From positions 52,432 to 116,431 of the forward strand of contig JAIELH010000023.1 in NCBI GenBank assembly GCA_019753125.1: DNA of 64,000 bases. Direction: 5' to 3'. Shown here one piece after another: positions 1-8,570 of the stretch (position 1 is its first letter; each line of letters opens with the position of its first letter). The notes beneath the pieces are model-generated. The model did not search any database and was not told where the DNA came from. It was given only the letters and a program-made list of their open reading frames with translations. This stretch comes from Gallionellaceae bacterium. Lineage in GTDB: Bacteria > Pseudomonadota > Gammaproteobacteria > Burkholderiales > Gallionellaceae. The position numbers and the translations under genes were made by a program.

Positions 1-621
1 GTCGTGCGTCTGATCAACCAGACGATGGGCGAGGGGGAAGTGAGCATCTCGGTACGTGATTCGAGCAGGATTCGGATTCAGGAGACCGTGTTTGCGGGGG
101 TGTGGCGCTTGCATGAATTTGCTTCAGACGGTCGGCTGACGCGTGATGCGATCATGGCCTGTTCGATCCCGCCTGTGGTGACGCAATGGGCGCAAAAAGA
201 GGTGTCGCTGGATTGTCCATTGCCGGAAAAGACACCGGGAATCATGAACGCACTATCGGTGCTGACCGAAGTCGTGGGCAAAGCCAGAACATATAAAGCG
301 GGAGATGCCGCGCATGTGGTCAACCTGACATTGCTGCCGATGTCGCCGGAAGATATGGAGTGCCTCCCGCAGACACTGGGCGGCGGTTCGGTCACGATCC
401 TGTCGCGCGGATACGGCAATTGCCGCATTACCAGCACCGGGTTGCCCAACGTATGGTGGGTGCAGTATTTCAACAGCATGGATACGCTGATCCTGAATAC
501 CATTGAAGTCTGCGAAATGCCGGAAGTGGCGCTGGCATCCAGAGAGGATTACGAAGACAGCATAGAGCGGCTGGGGGAGTGGTTGCAGGCCATGTTGGCA
601 TCGGAAAGACTGGACGCATGA
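1..621 (+). CDS. hoxQ: Hydrogenase expression/formation protein HoxQ/HupH (5' end cut off)
   Basis: The reading frame is open to the first base of the window, so the true start lies upstream; about 206 codons are visible of a family usually near 280. The C-terminal part carries the conserved HupH/HyaF block (LPQTLGGGSVTILSRGYG, then NVWWVQYFNSMDTLILNTIEV), which is diagnostic. HupH/HoxQ proteins help assemble the Fe-S small subunit of membrane-bound uptake [NiFe]-hydrogenases, probably together with HoxO. The gene ends 1 base before the rubredoxin gene, so both are in one operon. The presence of this family implies that hoxK-hoxG and their membrane partner lie upstream of the window. Identification is firm; the exact symbol (hoxQ or hupH) depends on the naming tradition. 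Confidence 0.9.
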   Translation, partial: VVRLINQTMGEGEVSISVRDSSRIRIQETVFAGVWRLHEFASDGRLTRDAIMACSIPPVVTQWAQKEVSLDCPLPEKTPGIMNALSVLTEVVGKARTYKAGDAAHVVNLTLLPMSPEDMECLPQTLGGGSVTILSRGYGNCRITSTGLPNVWWVQYFNSMDTLILNTIEVCEMPEVALASREDYEDSIERLGEWLQAMLASERLDA

Positions 622-622
622 C

Positions 623-841
623 ATGAGCATGTTCGAGGGTTCGTACTTGGGTGATAAGCAAAAACTATCCGATGACAGTGTACGGATGGAATGCGGCATA
701 TGCTGGGATGTGTACGATCCTGCTGTGGGAGACCCGGTTTGGCAGATCGATCCGGGCACGCCCTTCTCTCAATTGCCTGATCACTGGACTTGCCCGAATT
801 GCGATGCGGCCAAACACAAGTTTATGGTGCTGAAAGAATGA
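623..841 (+). CDS. hoxR: Hydrogenase-associated rubredoxin HoxR/HupI
   Basis: A 72-residue rubredoxin with the two iron-binding pairs C24-G-I-C27 and C57-P-N-C60 and the usual spacing and aromatic core (W28, Y31, W40, W55). Fused N-terminal residues of about 20 amino acids precede the fold, as is common in HupI/HoxR. In aerobic H2 oxidisers this rubredoxin takes part in maturation of the Fe-S clusters of the hydrogenase small subunit under oxygen. The stop codon overlaps the next start in an ATGA, implying translational coupling to hoxT. Its location between hoxQ and hoxT is the standard order. Confidence 0.93.
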   Translation: MSMFEGSYLGDKQKLSDDSVRMECGICWDVYDPAVGDPVWQIDPGTPFSQLPDHWTCPNCDAAKHKFMVLKE

Positions 842-1356
842 ACACCATCGAGAGCAAGCTGGAGGTGGTATTCAACGTCATTGCCAGTACGCGCATGGCG
901 GGATTGCCTATTTGTAATGAGGCGGTGCAAGTGCAGGCGGTGGGTTTCCGCGTGTGGCAAGAGCATTGGGTGGGTGTGCTAATCACGCCGTGGACGATCA
1001 GTCTGGTTATGCTGCCGGGAGAGAAAGGCTCACTCAAGCCGCTGGGCGCGGACGAGAAAATGACTTGGGAATTTCCTTCGGGCTGTTACGAGTTCATGGG
1101 GCTGCAGGAACCGGCGTTGGGCATCTGTCAGATATGTTCGTTGATCTCGCCAGTGATCGATATTGAACGCCATGAAGATGCGGTGAGTATCGCCGAGCAG
1201 GTAATGGACACTTTATTCGCCGCCGAAATATCCGATCAGGTTCGTGATGCGCAACGCAGAGAGCTTCTGGAAGCGGCACGCTTGAAGGGCGAGACGGTAA
1301 AAGACAAGACACTGTCGCGTCGTGATTTTTTGCGCGGGAATTTTCTGGGAGCTTAG
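838..1356 (+). CDS. hoxT: [NiFe]-hydrogenase assembly chaperone HoxT/HupJ (HybE family)
   Basis: The start chosen is the ATG at 838, which overlaps the hoxR stop (ATGA); the frame is open farther upstream but that part overlaps hoxR. The 172-residue product fits the HybE/HupJ family: an N-terminal alpha-beta fold with FRVWQEHWVGVLITPWTISLVMLP and PSGCYEFMG, followed by the LGICQICSLISPV block with a Cys pair. Family members act as chaperones for the small subunit or its Tat export during hydrogenase assembly. The C terminus (KTLSRRDFLRGNFLGA) ends in a twin-arginine-like RRDFLRG string, which resembles a Tat motif but is at the wrong end to be a signal peptide. Confidence 0.88.
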   Translation: MNTIESKLEVVFNVIASTRMAGLPICNEAVQVQAVGFRVWQEHWVGVLITPWTISLVMLPGEKGSLKPLGADEKMTWEFPSGCYEFMGLQEPALGICQICSLISPVIDIERHEDAVSIAEQVMDTLFAAEISDQVRDAQRRELLEAARLKGETVKDKTLSRRDFLRGNFLGA

Positions 1357-1358
1357 TT

Positions 1359-2450
1359 TTGTCGGATGTGGGTAAGTTGGTACTGAAAATGGTCTGGGAT
1401 GGAAGATCTGTCGTTTCGACGGAGATTCGTTCAACGCGACCGATGGCGGCGCAGATGTTGAATGGCAAAACGCCGACGCAGGTCATGCAGATCGTGCCCC
1501 TGTTGTTCGGTGTGTGCGGAAGGGCTCAGGGTGCCGCCGCTGTCGCAGCCTTGCAGGTCGCACGATGCGAGAAAGACAAAACGGCTGCAACGATGGAGCG
1601 CGCTATCGTTCTTGAATCGATTCGGGAGCACCTGTGGCACATGATGCTTAGCTGGCCAAAGATGTTGGGGCTCGAAACACAAGAGAAGATGTTCGCCGGG
1701 TGGCATCCGCTGTTGAGCAAGCATGCAACCGGTGAGATTGGCGAATTCGATGCGCCGGTTTTTTTGCGTGAGTTCGAACTGAATTATTTGGGGATGCCGG
1801 TTGCCGAATGGAGGCTATTGGACAATTATTCGACGATGCAACACTGGTGGTGCAGGGCACAGAGCCCGCTGGCGAGATTGCTGGCAAAATTGGACGGGAT
1901 GAAGTTTGGCGATCAAGGCATGGCTGGCATCGGGTTGTTGCCGTCGTGGTCGGCAGCAGAAGCACAGCAAGCCTGTGGCGGCAGGTGGGGTGCGGAGTTT
2001 TCATCACGCCCTGACTGTTTGGGCGAGGCGGTGGAAACGGGTGCGTTGTCCTACTTTACAAGTGACAAATTATTGAACGATGTGTGGCATCAAAGCAGAT
2101 TCAGGTTGATGATCCGATTGTTAGCCAGAGTACTGGACGTGATCGACATGGCGAGTGGCAATGCTCCGGCCCGACTGGATGCTACGAGTCCGGCAGAGGG
2201 AGCGGGGATCGCAGTCGTGCGCACCGCGCGTGGCTTGTTGATGCACCATGTGCAACTTGCGGCGGAGAAGGTCGCGAACTATGTGATCGTGGCGCCGACA
2301 GAATGGAATTTTCATCCTGACGGATCATTCGCAAAAGAGATGCGCGGCCTGCGCGAACACGATGCCGTGCGTTTGCAACAGACGGCACGCATTGCGGCAT
2401 TGTCGCTGGATCCATGCGTCGCGTTTGAAATCGAGGTGAGTCATGCATGA
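1359..2450 (+). CDS. hoxV: Hydrogenase accessory protein HoxV/HupK (degenerate large-subunit paralogue)
   Basis: Starts with TTG at 1359, three bases after hoxT. The 363-residue protein is a paralogue of the [NiFe]-hydrogenase large subunit that has lost most metal ligands: the N-terminal L1 motif reads LFGVCGRAQG and the C-terminal L2 motif reads LDPCVAFEIEVSHA, so only one Cys of each CxxC remains. This is the known signature of HupK/HoxV, thought to be a scaffold on which the Fe(CN)2CO unit is held before transfer to the large subunit. The last 8 bases overlap hypA. No catalytic hydrogenase role is expected. Confidence 0.88.
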   Translation: MSDVGKLVLKMVWDGRSVVSTEIRSTRPMAAQMLNGKTPTQVMQIVPLLFGVCGRAQGAAAVAALQVARCEKDKTAATMERAIVLESIREHLWHMMLSWPKMLGLETQEKMFAGWHPLLSKHATGEIGEFDAPVFLREFELNYLGMPVAEWRLLDNYSTMQHWWCRAQSPLARLLAKLDGMKFGDQGMAGIGLLPSWSAAEAQQACGGRWGAEFSSRPDCLGEAVETGALSYFTSDKLLNDVWHQSRFRLMIRLLARVLDVIDMASGNAPARLDATSPAEGAGIAVVRTARGLLMHHVQLAAEKVANYVIVAPTEWNFHPDGSFAKEMRGLREHDAVRLQQTARIAALSLDPCVAFEIEVSHA

Positions 2451-2784
2451 GATGTCGTTGGTGGAAGGGGTGATTCAACTCATCGAGGATTCGGCAAAGA
2501 CACAGAATTTCAGCCGTGTGAATACCGTATGGCTGGAGATCGGTCAGTTGGCCGGTGTGGAAGTCGAGGCGATGCGATTTTGTTTCGATTTGGTGACGCA
2601 CGACACCATCGCTCGCGATGCGAAGCTGGAGATCATCGAGATGCCTGGGTTGGCTTGGTGCCTGCGTTGTGCCGAGGTGGTGAACGTGCAGGCGCTGTAC
2701 GATGCGTGTCCCAAGTGCGGCAGCCATCAGGTGCAGGTGACAGGTGGCAGCGAAATGCGAGTCAAAGAACTCGAAGTGGAATAG
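2443..2784 (+). CDS. hypA: Nickel insertion accessory protein HypA
   Basis: The 113-residue product has the Met-His-Glu start that supplies the nickel ligand (H2) and a structural zinc site formed by C73/C76 (CLRC) and C89/C92 (CPKC). HypA works with HypB to deliver Ni to the hydrogenase large subunit precursor. The gene overlaps hoxV by 8 bases and sits 9 bases before hypB, which has a clear Shine-Dalgarno sequence, so this is one transcript. Length and motifs are typical. Confidence 0.97.
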   Translation: MHEMSLVEGVIQLIEDSAKTQNFSRVNTVWLEIGQLAGVEVEAMRFCFDLVTHDTIARDAKLEIIEMPGLAWCLRCAEVVNVQALYDACPKCGSHQVQVTGGSEMRVKELEVE

Positions 2785-2793
2785 GAGGCGGTA

Positions 2794-3813
2794 ATGTGTA
2801 ACGTATGCGGTTGCGGTGCAGGTGATACGACCATTGGCGGTAAAGCGGTGGTTCACGAAGAACACGGTCATGGGCACGGTGCGCACTTTCATGTGCATGC
2901 TGATGGCACGGCGCACGATCACGATCATGCTCATGACCATGATCACAACCATGCGCATGGCGAAGAGAAGCATATGCACTATCACCTGCATGAGGATGGA
3001 ACGTCGCATGCCCATGCTCACGACCATCACCACGATCACGACCATCGCCACGCCCACAGTCACCCGCATGCAACAGGCTCGGTACATTACGGCCTGGGGC
3101 CGGCAGGTGCCCATGCACCCGGCATGAGCCAGTCGCGCATGGTGAAGATCGAGCTGGACATCCTGTCCAAGAACGACGGGTATGCGAATGAGAACCGTGG
3201 CTATCTGGCTGAGCACGGCATCTTCGCGCTCAATCTGGTGTCCAGTCCCGGTTCCGGCAAGACCACACTGCTGGTGAAGAGCATCAATGCATTGAACGGC
3301 AGCGTGCCCCTGGCAGTCATTGAAGGTGACCAACAGACCGATAACGATGCCGCGCGCATCCGCGCCACCGGTGCGCCTGCTCTGCAAATCAATACGGGTA
3401 AAGGCTGCCATCTGGATGCGTTTATGGTGGGTAAGGCGATACAACAGTTGGGCTTGCAGGACGACAGCCTGCTGTTGATCGAGAACGTCGGCAATCTGGT
3501 ATGTCCGGCAAGTTTCGATCTGGGAGAGGCGCATAAGGTCGCCATCCTTTCGGTGACCGAAGGCGAAGACAAGCCGCTCAAATATCCCGATATGTTCCGC
3601 GCGTCCGATCTGATGCTGCTGAACAAATGCGACCTGTTGCCGTATCTGACTTTCGATGCGGATCTCGCCATCGCCAACGCGCGTCGAGTGAATCCCGATA
3701 TCAAGGTGATCCGCATTTCCGCCGCCAGCGGTGAAGGCATGCAGGAATGGTTGGACTGGATCAAAGCCGGATGCAGCAAGGCGGTAGCTAGAAAATCGAT
3801 CGACAGCAACTAG
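2794..3813 (+). CDS. hypB: Nickel-binding GTPase HypB with long histidine-rich domain
   Basis: The protein starts with the high-affinity Ni motif CNVCGCG (C2, C5, C7). Residues about 20-95 are strongly enriched in His and Asp (runs such as [15 protein letters not shown]), a nickel storage segment; the SIMIBI GTPase domain follows, with the P-loop [11 protein letters not shown] at about 150, [19 protein letters not shown], and the NKCDLLPY guanine-specificity motif. HypB provides GTP-dependent Ni insertion with HypA. The gene is preceded by a strong AGGAGG ribosome binding site. The His-rich region is longer than in many HypB proteins and suggests that the cell both stores and delivers nickel. 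Confidence 0.97.
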   Translation: MCNVCGCGAGDTTIGGKAVVHEEHGHGHGAHFHVHADGTAHDHDHAHDHDHNHAHGEEKHMHYHLHEDGTSHAHAHDHHHDHDHRHAHSHPHATGSVHYGLGPAGAHAPGMSQSRMVKIELDILSKNDGYANENRGYLAEHGIFALNLVSSPGSGKTTLLVKSINALNGSVPLAVIEGDQQTDNDAARIRATGAPALQINTGKGCHLDAFMVGKAIQQLGLQDDSLLLIENVGNLVCPASFDLGEAHKVAILSVTEGEDKPLKYPDMFRASDLMLLNKCDLLPYLTFDADLAIANARRVNPDIKVIRISAASGEGMQEWLDWIKAGCSKAVARKSIDSN

Positions 3814-3825
3814 GATGGATTGAGC

Positions 3826-6129
3826 ATGATCCACGCGCAGATCAGAGTGTCAGGCCAAGTCCAAGGGGTGGGTTTTCGTCCCTTTGTGTACAAGCTGGCG
3901 CATGAACTCCGGTTGGCGGGTTGGGTGCGTAACGATAGCGAGGGCGTTGAGATCGCCGTCGAAGGCGAGCAGCCTCAGGTGATGCGCCTGATCGAGCGTT
4001 TGCAGAGCGAACCTCCAGCTTTGGCGAGGGTGGAGAGCGTCACCCATGATCTGGTGCAAACCTCCACAGGTATGGCCGGGTTCAGCATCGCCCCCAGCAA
4101 ATCAGGCAAGGTGCAGACAGGTGTCACTCCCGACATGGGGGTCTGCGCTGACTGCCTGTCGGAGTTGTTCGATCCCGCTGACCGTCGTTATCGCCACCCC
4201 TTCATCAACTGCATCCATTGCGGCCCGCGTTACACACTGATCGCGCAGGTTCCTTATGATCGTTCGAACACGAGCATGGCGAAGTTCGTGCAGTGTCCCC
4301 AATGCCAGGCCGAATACGATACGCCGTCCACACGACGCTTCCATGCACAGCCCAATGCCTGTCCCAAGTGCGGCCCGCAGCTTTCTCTGTTTGATGCGCA
4401 GTGGAACCGCATGACGAGCACCGATCCTGTGGCCGCCGCTGCCGAACTCATTCGGGCAGGAAAGGTGGTGGCGATCAAAGGGATAGGCGGCTTCCATCTG
4501 GTCTGCGATGCGCGTAACGGAGAGGCTGTAGCCGGATTGCGCAACGGCAAACAACGGGAAGAAAAACCGTTTGCGGTGATGGTGCTGAATCGTGCCTCGG
4601 CTGCTCACTACGCGGAATTCACACCGCACGAAGCAACCTTGATGGAGATCAGCGAACGCCCCATCGTGCTGTTGCGCCAAACGGAAAAGTGCGTGTCGGA
4701 GTTGCAGGGCATCGCGCCGGGACTCTCAAGCATCGGCGTGATGTTGCCCTACACACCGCTGCATTATCTGCTGTTCCATGAATTGCTCGGTCGACCAACA
4801 GGCACGGATTGGCTGCAACAGGAAGCGCCGTTGGCCTTGGTGATGACCAGCGCCAATCCAAGCGGTGAACCGCTGGTGAAAGACGATGCAGAAGCGCGCG
4901 AATCGCTCGCGGAATTGGCGGATGCCTTCCTTACGCATGATCGGGAGATATTGCATCGTTGTGACGATAGCGTCATGAAGTGGCAGAACAACGCGCCCGC
5001 CTTCATCCGCCGTGCCCGTGGTTATACCCCTCGTCGTATCGTACTGCCGTTCACAGGCCCCTCGGTGCTGGCGTGTGGAGCCTGGCTGAAGAACACCGTT
5101 TGTCTGACCCGAGGCAATGAGGCGTTTGTGTCGCAGCACATCGGTGACCTCGGCCACCCCGCAACGCGCGCCATGTTGGACGAGACCGTGAATTACCTGA
5201 GCGACATTCTCGATGTGCAACCACAGGCGGTGGCGCACGACCTGCATCCCGATTTCTATAGCACGCAGTTCGCCCAGGAATACGCGGCACAAAATGATCT
5301 GCCCCTGTTCGGTGTGCAGCATCACCATGCCCATATCGCCGCGATCTGTGCCGAGCATCGCGTGAGTGTTCCGGTGTTGGGGTTGGCGCTGGATGGTGTG
5401 GGTTTGGGTACAGATGGAAGTGCGTGGGGCGGCGAGTTGTTGCGTGTCGAAGAGGGTCAGTGCGAACGCTTGGGACATCTAGCGCCATTGAGCCTCCCCG
5501 GTGGTGACCGTGCTGCACGTGAACCCTGGCGGATGGCAGCAAGCGTGCTGTTCGATCTACAACGGGGAGATGAAATCGCGCACCGATTTACGTTGCAGGC
5601 AGGCGCACAGACGATACAGGGGATGTTGGAGCGCAAGCTGAATTGCCCGCCGACCAGCAGCATGGGGCGCTACTTCGATGTGGCGGCAGGTTTGCTTGGT
5701 GTGAGTGAGATGCAGAGGTATGAAGGTCAGGCAGCGATGGAGCTAGAAGCCTTAGCGCAACGGCATGGCCGAGTTGCTGCTGTGCCAGATGGTTACATCC
5801 TCAGCCAAGACGGCGTGCTGAGCTTCCTTCCACTATTCGCATTGCTGGCTGATAGCGAAGACGCAATGCGTGGCGCGGCGATGTTCCATGCCACGCTGGT
5901 TGCAGGACTGAGCGCATGGGTGCAACGCGCCACTCAGTTGACGGGCATCCGCACTGTCGCTTTGGCCGGGGGCTGCTTCCTCAATGACATATTGACGTGT
6001 GGATTGAGCGACAGTCTTGCATCGCAGGGCATTCTCGTCCTGACCGCGCAACAGTTGCCGCCTAACGATGGTGCGATCTCCCTGGGGCAAGCGAGTGTCG
6101 CGCTGCAACGAATCATTAAAGGAGTTTGA
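3826..6129 (+). CDS. hypF: Carbamoyltransferase HypF
   Basis: I place the start at the ATG at 3826; a TTG two codons earlier (3820) is possible but less well spaced from the upstream AGGA. The 767-residue protein has the full HypF layout: acylphosphatase domain (about 4-91, GQVQGVGFRPFVYKLA), two zinc-finger-like Cys sets (CADC...CIHC and CPQC...CPKC, about 105-185), a YrdC-like domain (about 195-385) and a Kae1-like carbamoyltransferase domain with the HHHAHIAA motif. HypF uses carbamoyl phosphate and ATP to carbamoylate the C-terminal Cys of HypE, the source of the cyanide ligands. It is 1 base from hypC. Confidence 0.97.
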   Translation: MIHAQIRVSGQVQGVGFRPFVYKLAHELRLAGWVRNDSEGVEIAVEGEQPQVMRLIERLQSEPPALARVESVTHDLVQTSTGMAGFSIAPSKSGKVQTGVTPDMGVCADCLSELFDPADRRYRHPFINCIHCGPRYTLIAQVPYDRSNTSMAKFVQCPQCQAEYDTPSTRRFHAQPNACPKCGPQLSLFDAQWNRMTSTDPVAAAAELIRAGKVVAIKGIGGFHLVCDARNGEAVAGLRNGKQREEKPFAVMVLNRASAAHYAEFTPHEATLMEISERPIVLLRQTEKCVSELQGIAPGLSSIGVMLPYTPLHYLLFHELLGRPTGTDWLQQEAPLALVMTSANPSGEPLVKDDAEARESLAELADAFLTHDREILHRCDDSVMKWQNNAPAFIRRARGYTPRRIVLPFTGPSVLACGAWLKNTVCLTRGNEAFVSQHIGDLGHPATRAMLDETVNYLSDILDVQPQAVAHDLHPDFYSTQFAQEYAAQNDLPLFGVQHHHAHIAAICAEHRVSVPVLGLALDGVGLGTDGSAWGGELLRVEEGQCERLGHLAPLSLPGGDRAAREPWRMAASVLFDLQRGDEIAHRFTLQAGAQTIQGMLERKLNCPPTSSMGRYFDVAAGLLGVSEMQRYEGQAAMELEALAQRHGRVAAVPDGYILSQDGVLSFLPLFALLADSEDAMRGAAMFHATLVAGLSAWVQRATQLTGIRTVALAGGCFLNDILTCGLSDSLASQGILVLTAQQLPPNDGAISLGQASVALQRIIKGV

Positions 6130-6130
6130 T

Positions 6131-6385
6131 ATGTGTCTAGCCATTCCCGCCCGCATCGAAGAACTGACGACACCGGGCAACGCTATCGTCAATCTGGGCG
6201 GTGTGCGCAAAGAAATCTCGCTGGCGCTGGTTGATGATGCCGCTGTCGGCGAATACGTCATCGTGCATGTCGGCTACGCATTGCAGAAGGTGGACGAGCA
6301 AGAAGCCATACGCACACTGGAGATGTTCGCCGAGATGGGGCAGTTGGATGAACTGCATGCAGAATTGAATGGGACCGCATCATGA
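6131..6385 (+). CDS. hypC: Hydrogenase maturation chaperone HypC
   Basis: An 84-residue protein beginning MCLAIPARI, with the essential Cys directly after the start Met. That Cys binds the iron atom in the HypC-HypD complex and later the large-subunit precursor. I chose the ATG at 6131 because it gives this conserved N terminus; the longer upstream reading overlaps hypF. The stop overlaps the hypD start (ATGA), in keeping with HypC and HypD forming a stoichiometric complex. Confidence 0.97.
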   Translation: MCLAIPARIEELTTPGNAIVNLGGVRKEISLALVDDAAVGEYVIVHVGYALQKVDEQEAIRTLEMFAEMGQLDELHAELNGTAS

Positions 6386-7521
6386 AATACATCGACGAAT
6401 TCCGCGATGGCGAACTGGCCAAGAACATCGTTGCCAACATCCGGCGCGAAGCGGCAACCAACAAGCACTATAGCTTCATGGAATTTTGCGGCGGACATAC
6501 GCACGCTATCTCGCGGTACGGCATCGCCGATCTGCTGCCCGCCAATGTGCGCATGATCCACGGCCCGGGATGTCCGGTGTGTGTGCTGCCCATCGGGCGG
6601 GTCGATCAGGCGATACGCCTCGCGCTGGAGATGAACGTGATCGTGTGTACCTATGCCGACACGATGCGTGTGCCCGCTTCGGACAATCTGTCGTTGATGC
6701 GCGCCAAGTCACGCGGCGGAGATGTGCGCATGATCTATTCGCCGCAAGACGCATTGAAGATCGCACGCGACAATCCGCAGCGCGAGGTGGTGTTCTTTGC
6801 CATCGGCTTCGAGACGACCACGCCGCCCACCGCACTCATCATCAAGCAGGCCAAGGCTGAGGGGATCGCCAATTTCAGCGTGCTGTGTAATCACGTGCTG
6901 ACACCGGCGGCGATCACGCACATCCTGCAATCACCCGAAGTGCGCCAGTACGGTACGGTGCCGTTGGACGGTTTCATCGGCCCAGCACATGTCAGTGTGG
7001 TGATCGGCAGTCAGCCGTACGAGCATTTTTCAAATGAGTATCGCAAGCCGGTAGTGATTGCTGGTTTCGAGCCTTTGGATGTGTTGCAGGCCATCCTCAT
7101 GCTGATTCGCCAGATCAATGATGGACGTGCCGAAGTGGAGAACGAATTCACCCGCGCCGTCACGCGCGAGGGCAATCTAAAGGCACAAGCCATGGTGTCG
7201 GAAGTGCTGGAATTGCGGCGCAGCTTCGAATGGCGCGGTCTGGGCGAAGTCCCGTATTCGGCATTGAAGATACGCTCGGCTTATGCGCTGTACGATGCCG
7301 AGACGCGTTACGGCATCGGCTACAAGCCGGTGGCCGACAACAGGGCCTGCGAATGTGGTGCGATCTTGCGCGGCGTGAAGAAGCCGCAGGACTGCAAAGT
7401 GTTCGGCACGGTATGCACACCGGAGAATCCCTTGGGGTCGTGCATGGTGTCGTCGGAAGGTGCGTGTGCGGCACACTACAGTTATGGACGATTCAAGGAC
7501 ATCGAGGTGGTCTCGGCATGA
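6382..7521 (+). CDS. hypD: Fe-S protein HypD, Fe(CN)2CO assembly
   Basis: The 379-residue product contains the conserved Cys motifs of HypD: FCGGHTHAISRYG and GPGCPVCVLP for iron coordination and redox chemistry, and a C-terminal cluster-binding set CECGAILRGVKKPQDC...CTP...CMVSSEGACAAHY for a [4Fe-4S] cluster. HypD with HypC is the scaffold on which HypE transfers cyanide to iron. The start overlaps hypC and the stop overlaps hypE, both in ATGA junctions. All key residues that I can check are present. Confidence 0.97.
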   Translation: MKYIDEFRDGELAKNIVANIRREAATNKHYSFMEFCGGHTHAISRYGIADLLPANVRMIHGPGCPVCVLPIGRVDQAIRLALEMNVIVCTYADTMRVPASDNLSLMRAKSRGGDVRMIYSPQDALKIARDNPQREVVFFAIGFETTTPPTALIIKQAKAEGIANFSVLCNHVLTPAAITHILQSPEVRQYGTVPLDGFIGPAHVSVVIGSQPYEHFSNEYRKPVVIAGFEPLDVLQAILMLIRQINDGRAEVENEFTRAVTREGNLKAQAMVSEVLELRRSFEWRGLGEVPYSALKIRSAYALYDAETRYGIGYKPVADNRACECGAILRGVKKPQDCKVFGTVCTPENPLGSCMVSSEGACAAHYSYGRFKDIEVVSA

Positions 7522-8570
7522 ATGGCGAAGTGAAAAAAGGGTATGTGCGCGCTCTGGACATCAAGAACGGACGTGTGGACATGAGTCACGGTTCCGGTGG
7601 ACGGGCGATGGCGCAGTTGATCGAAGAGATGTTTGCGAGCGCCTTCGATAACGAGTATCTGCGTCAGGGTAATGACGGTGCACTGTTGCCCACGGCGGGC
7701 GGACGGCTGGTGATGGCGACGGACGCTCATGTGGTGTCACCCCTGTTCTTTCCCGGTGGGGACATCGGCTGTCTGTCGGTACACGGAACGATCAACGATG
7801 TGGCAGTGATGGGGGCGAAGCCGCTTTACCTCGCCGCATCCTTCATTCTGGAAGAGGGGTTTCCACTCATCGACCTGCAACGCATCGTACACTCGATGGC
7901 AGCGGCAGCGCGCGAGGCGGGTGTGCCTGTGGTGACAGGCGATACAAAAGTGGTCGAGCAGGGCAAAGCCGACGGCGTGTTCATCACGACCACAGGCGTG
8001 GGCGTGGTGATGGATGGTGTGAACTTGTCCGGTGCCAATGTACGCCCCGGCGATGTCATTCTGATCTCCGGCAGCATGGGCGATCACGGCATGGCGATCA
8101 TGAGCCGCCGCGAGAATCTGGACTTCGATGTGCCTATCGAATCGGATACTGCCGCCTTGCATCATCTGATCGCGGCCATGCTGGAATCCGGCGCGGACAT
8201 CCGCTGTCTGCGCGATCCAACGCGCGGAGGGTTGGCCACGACATTGAACGAGATCGCCAAACAATCGTCGGTAGGGTTGATGATCAACGAGGAAGCCATT
8301 CCGGTGAAACCGGTGGTGGCCGCCGCGTGTGAGTTTCTGGGCCTCGATCCTTTGTATGTCGCCAACGAAGGCAAGCTCATCGCGATCTGTGCCGCAGCCG
8401 ATGCAGAACGTCTGCTGGCCGTCATGCGCGCACATCCGCTGGCCGGTGATGCGGCCATCATCGGCGCGGCGCATGCCGACCCCCATCATTTTGTGCAGAT
8501 GAAAACCAGCTTTGGCGGTCGCCGCAATGTGGACTGGCTGGCTGGCGAACAACTGCCCCGAATCTGCTGA
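7518..8570 (+). CDS. hypE: Carbamoyl dehydratase HypE
   Basis: The frame is open far upstream but the real start is the ATG at 7518, overlapping the hypD stop; it gives a 350-residue protein of normal length. AIR-synthase-related folds are visible: MSHGSGGRAMAQLIEEMF, GNDGALLP, TDAHVVSPLFFPGGDIG and DPTRGGLATTLNEIA (ATP and metal binding). The protein ends in the conserved PRIC tail, whose terminal Cys is carbamoylated by HypF and dehydrated to a thiocyanate that supplies CN to iron. It is followed directly (TGATG) by hypX. Confidence 0.97.
   Translation: MNGEVKKGYVRALDIKNGRVDMSHGSGGRAMAQLIEEMFASAFDNEYLRQGNDGALLPTAGGRLVMATDAHVVSPLFFPGGDIGCLSVHGTINDVAVMGAKPLYLAASFILEEGFPLIDLQRIVHSMAAAAREAGVPVVTGDTKVVEQGKADGVFITTTGVGVVMDGVNLSGANVRPGDVILISGSMGDHGMAIMSRRENLDFDVPIESDTAALHHLIAAMLESGADIRCLRDPTRGGLATTLNEIAKQSSVGLMINEEAIPVKPVVAAACEFLGLDPLYVANEGKLIAICAAADAERLLAVMRAHPLAGDAAIIGAAHADPHHFVQMKTSFGGRRNVDWLAGEQLPRIC

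Noticed and set aside
2182..3834. Long open frame (550 codons) on the minus strand across hypA-hypB
   Set aside because: It is antisense to confidently identified hypA and hypB; its product is His/Met-rich only because the complement of the HypB His run reads that way, and it has no family features.
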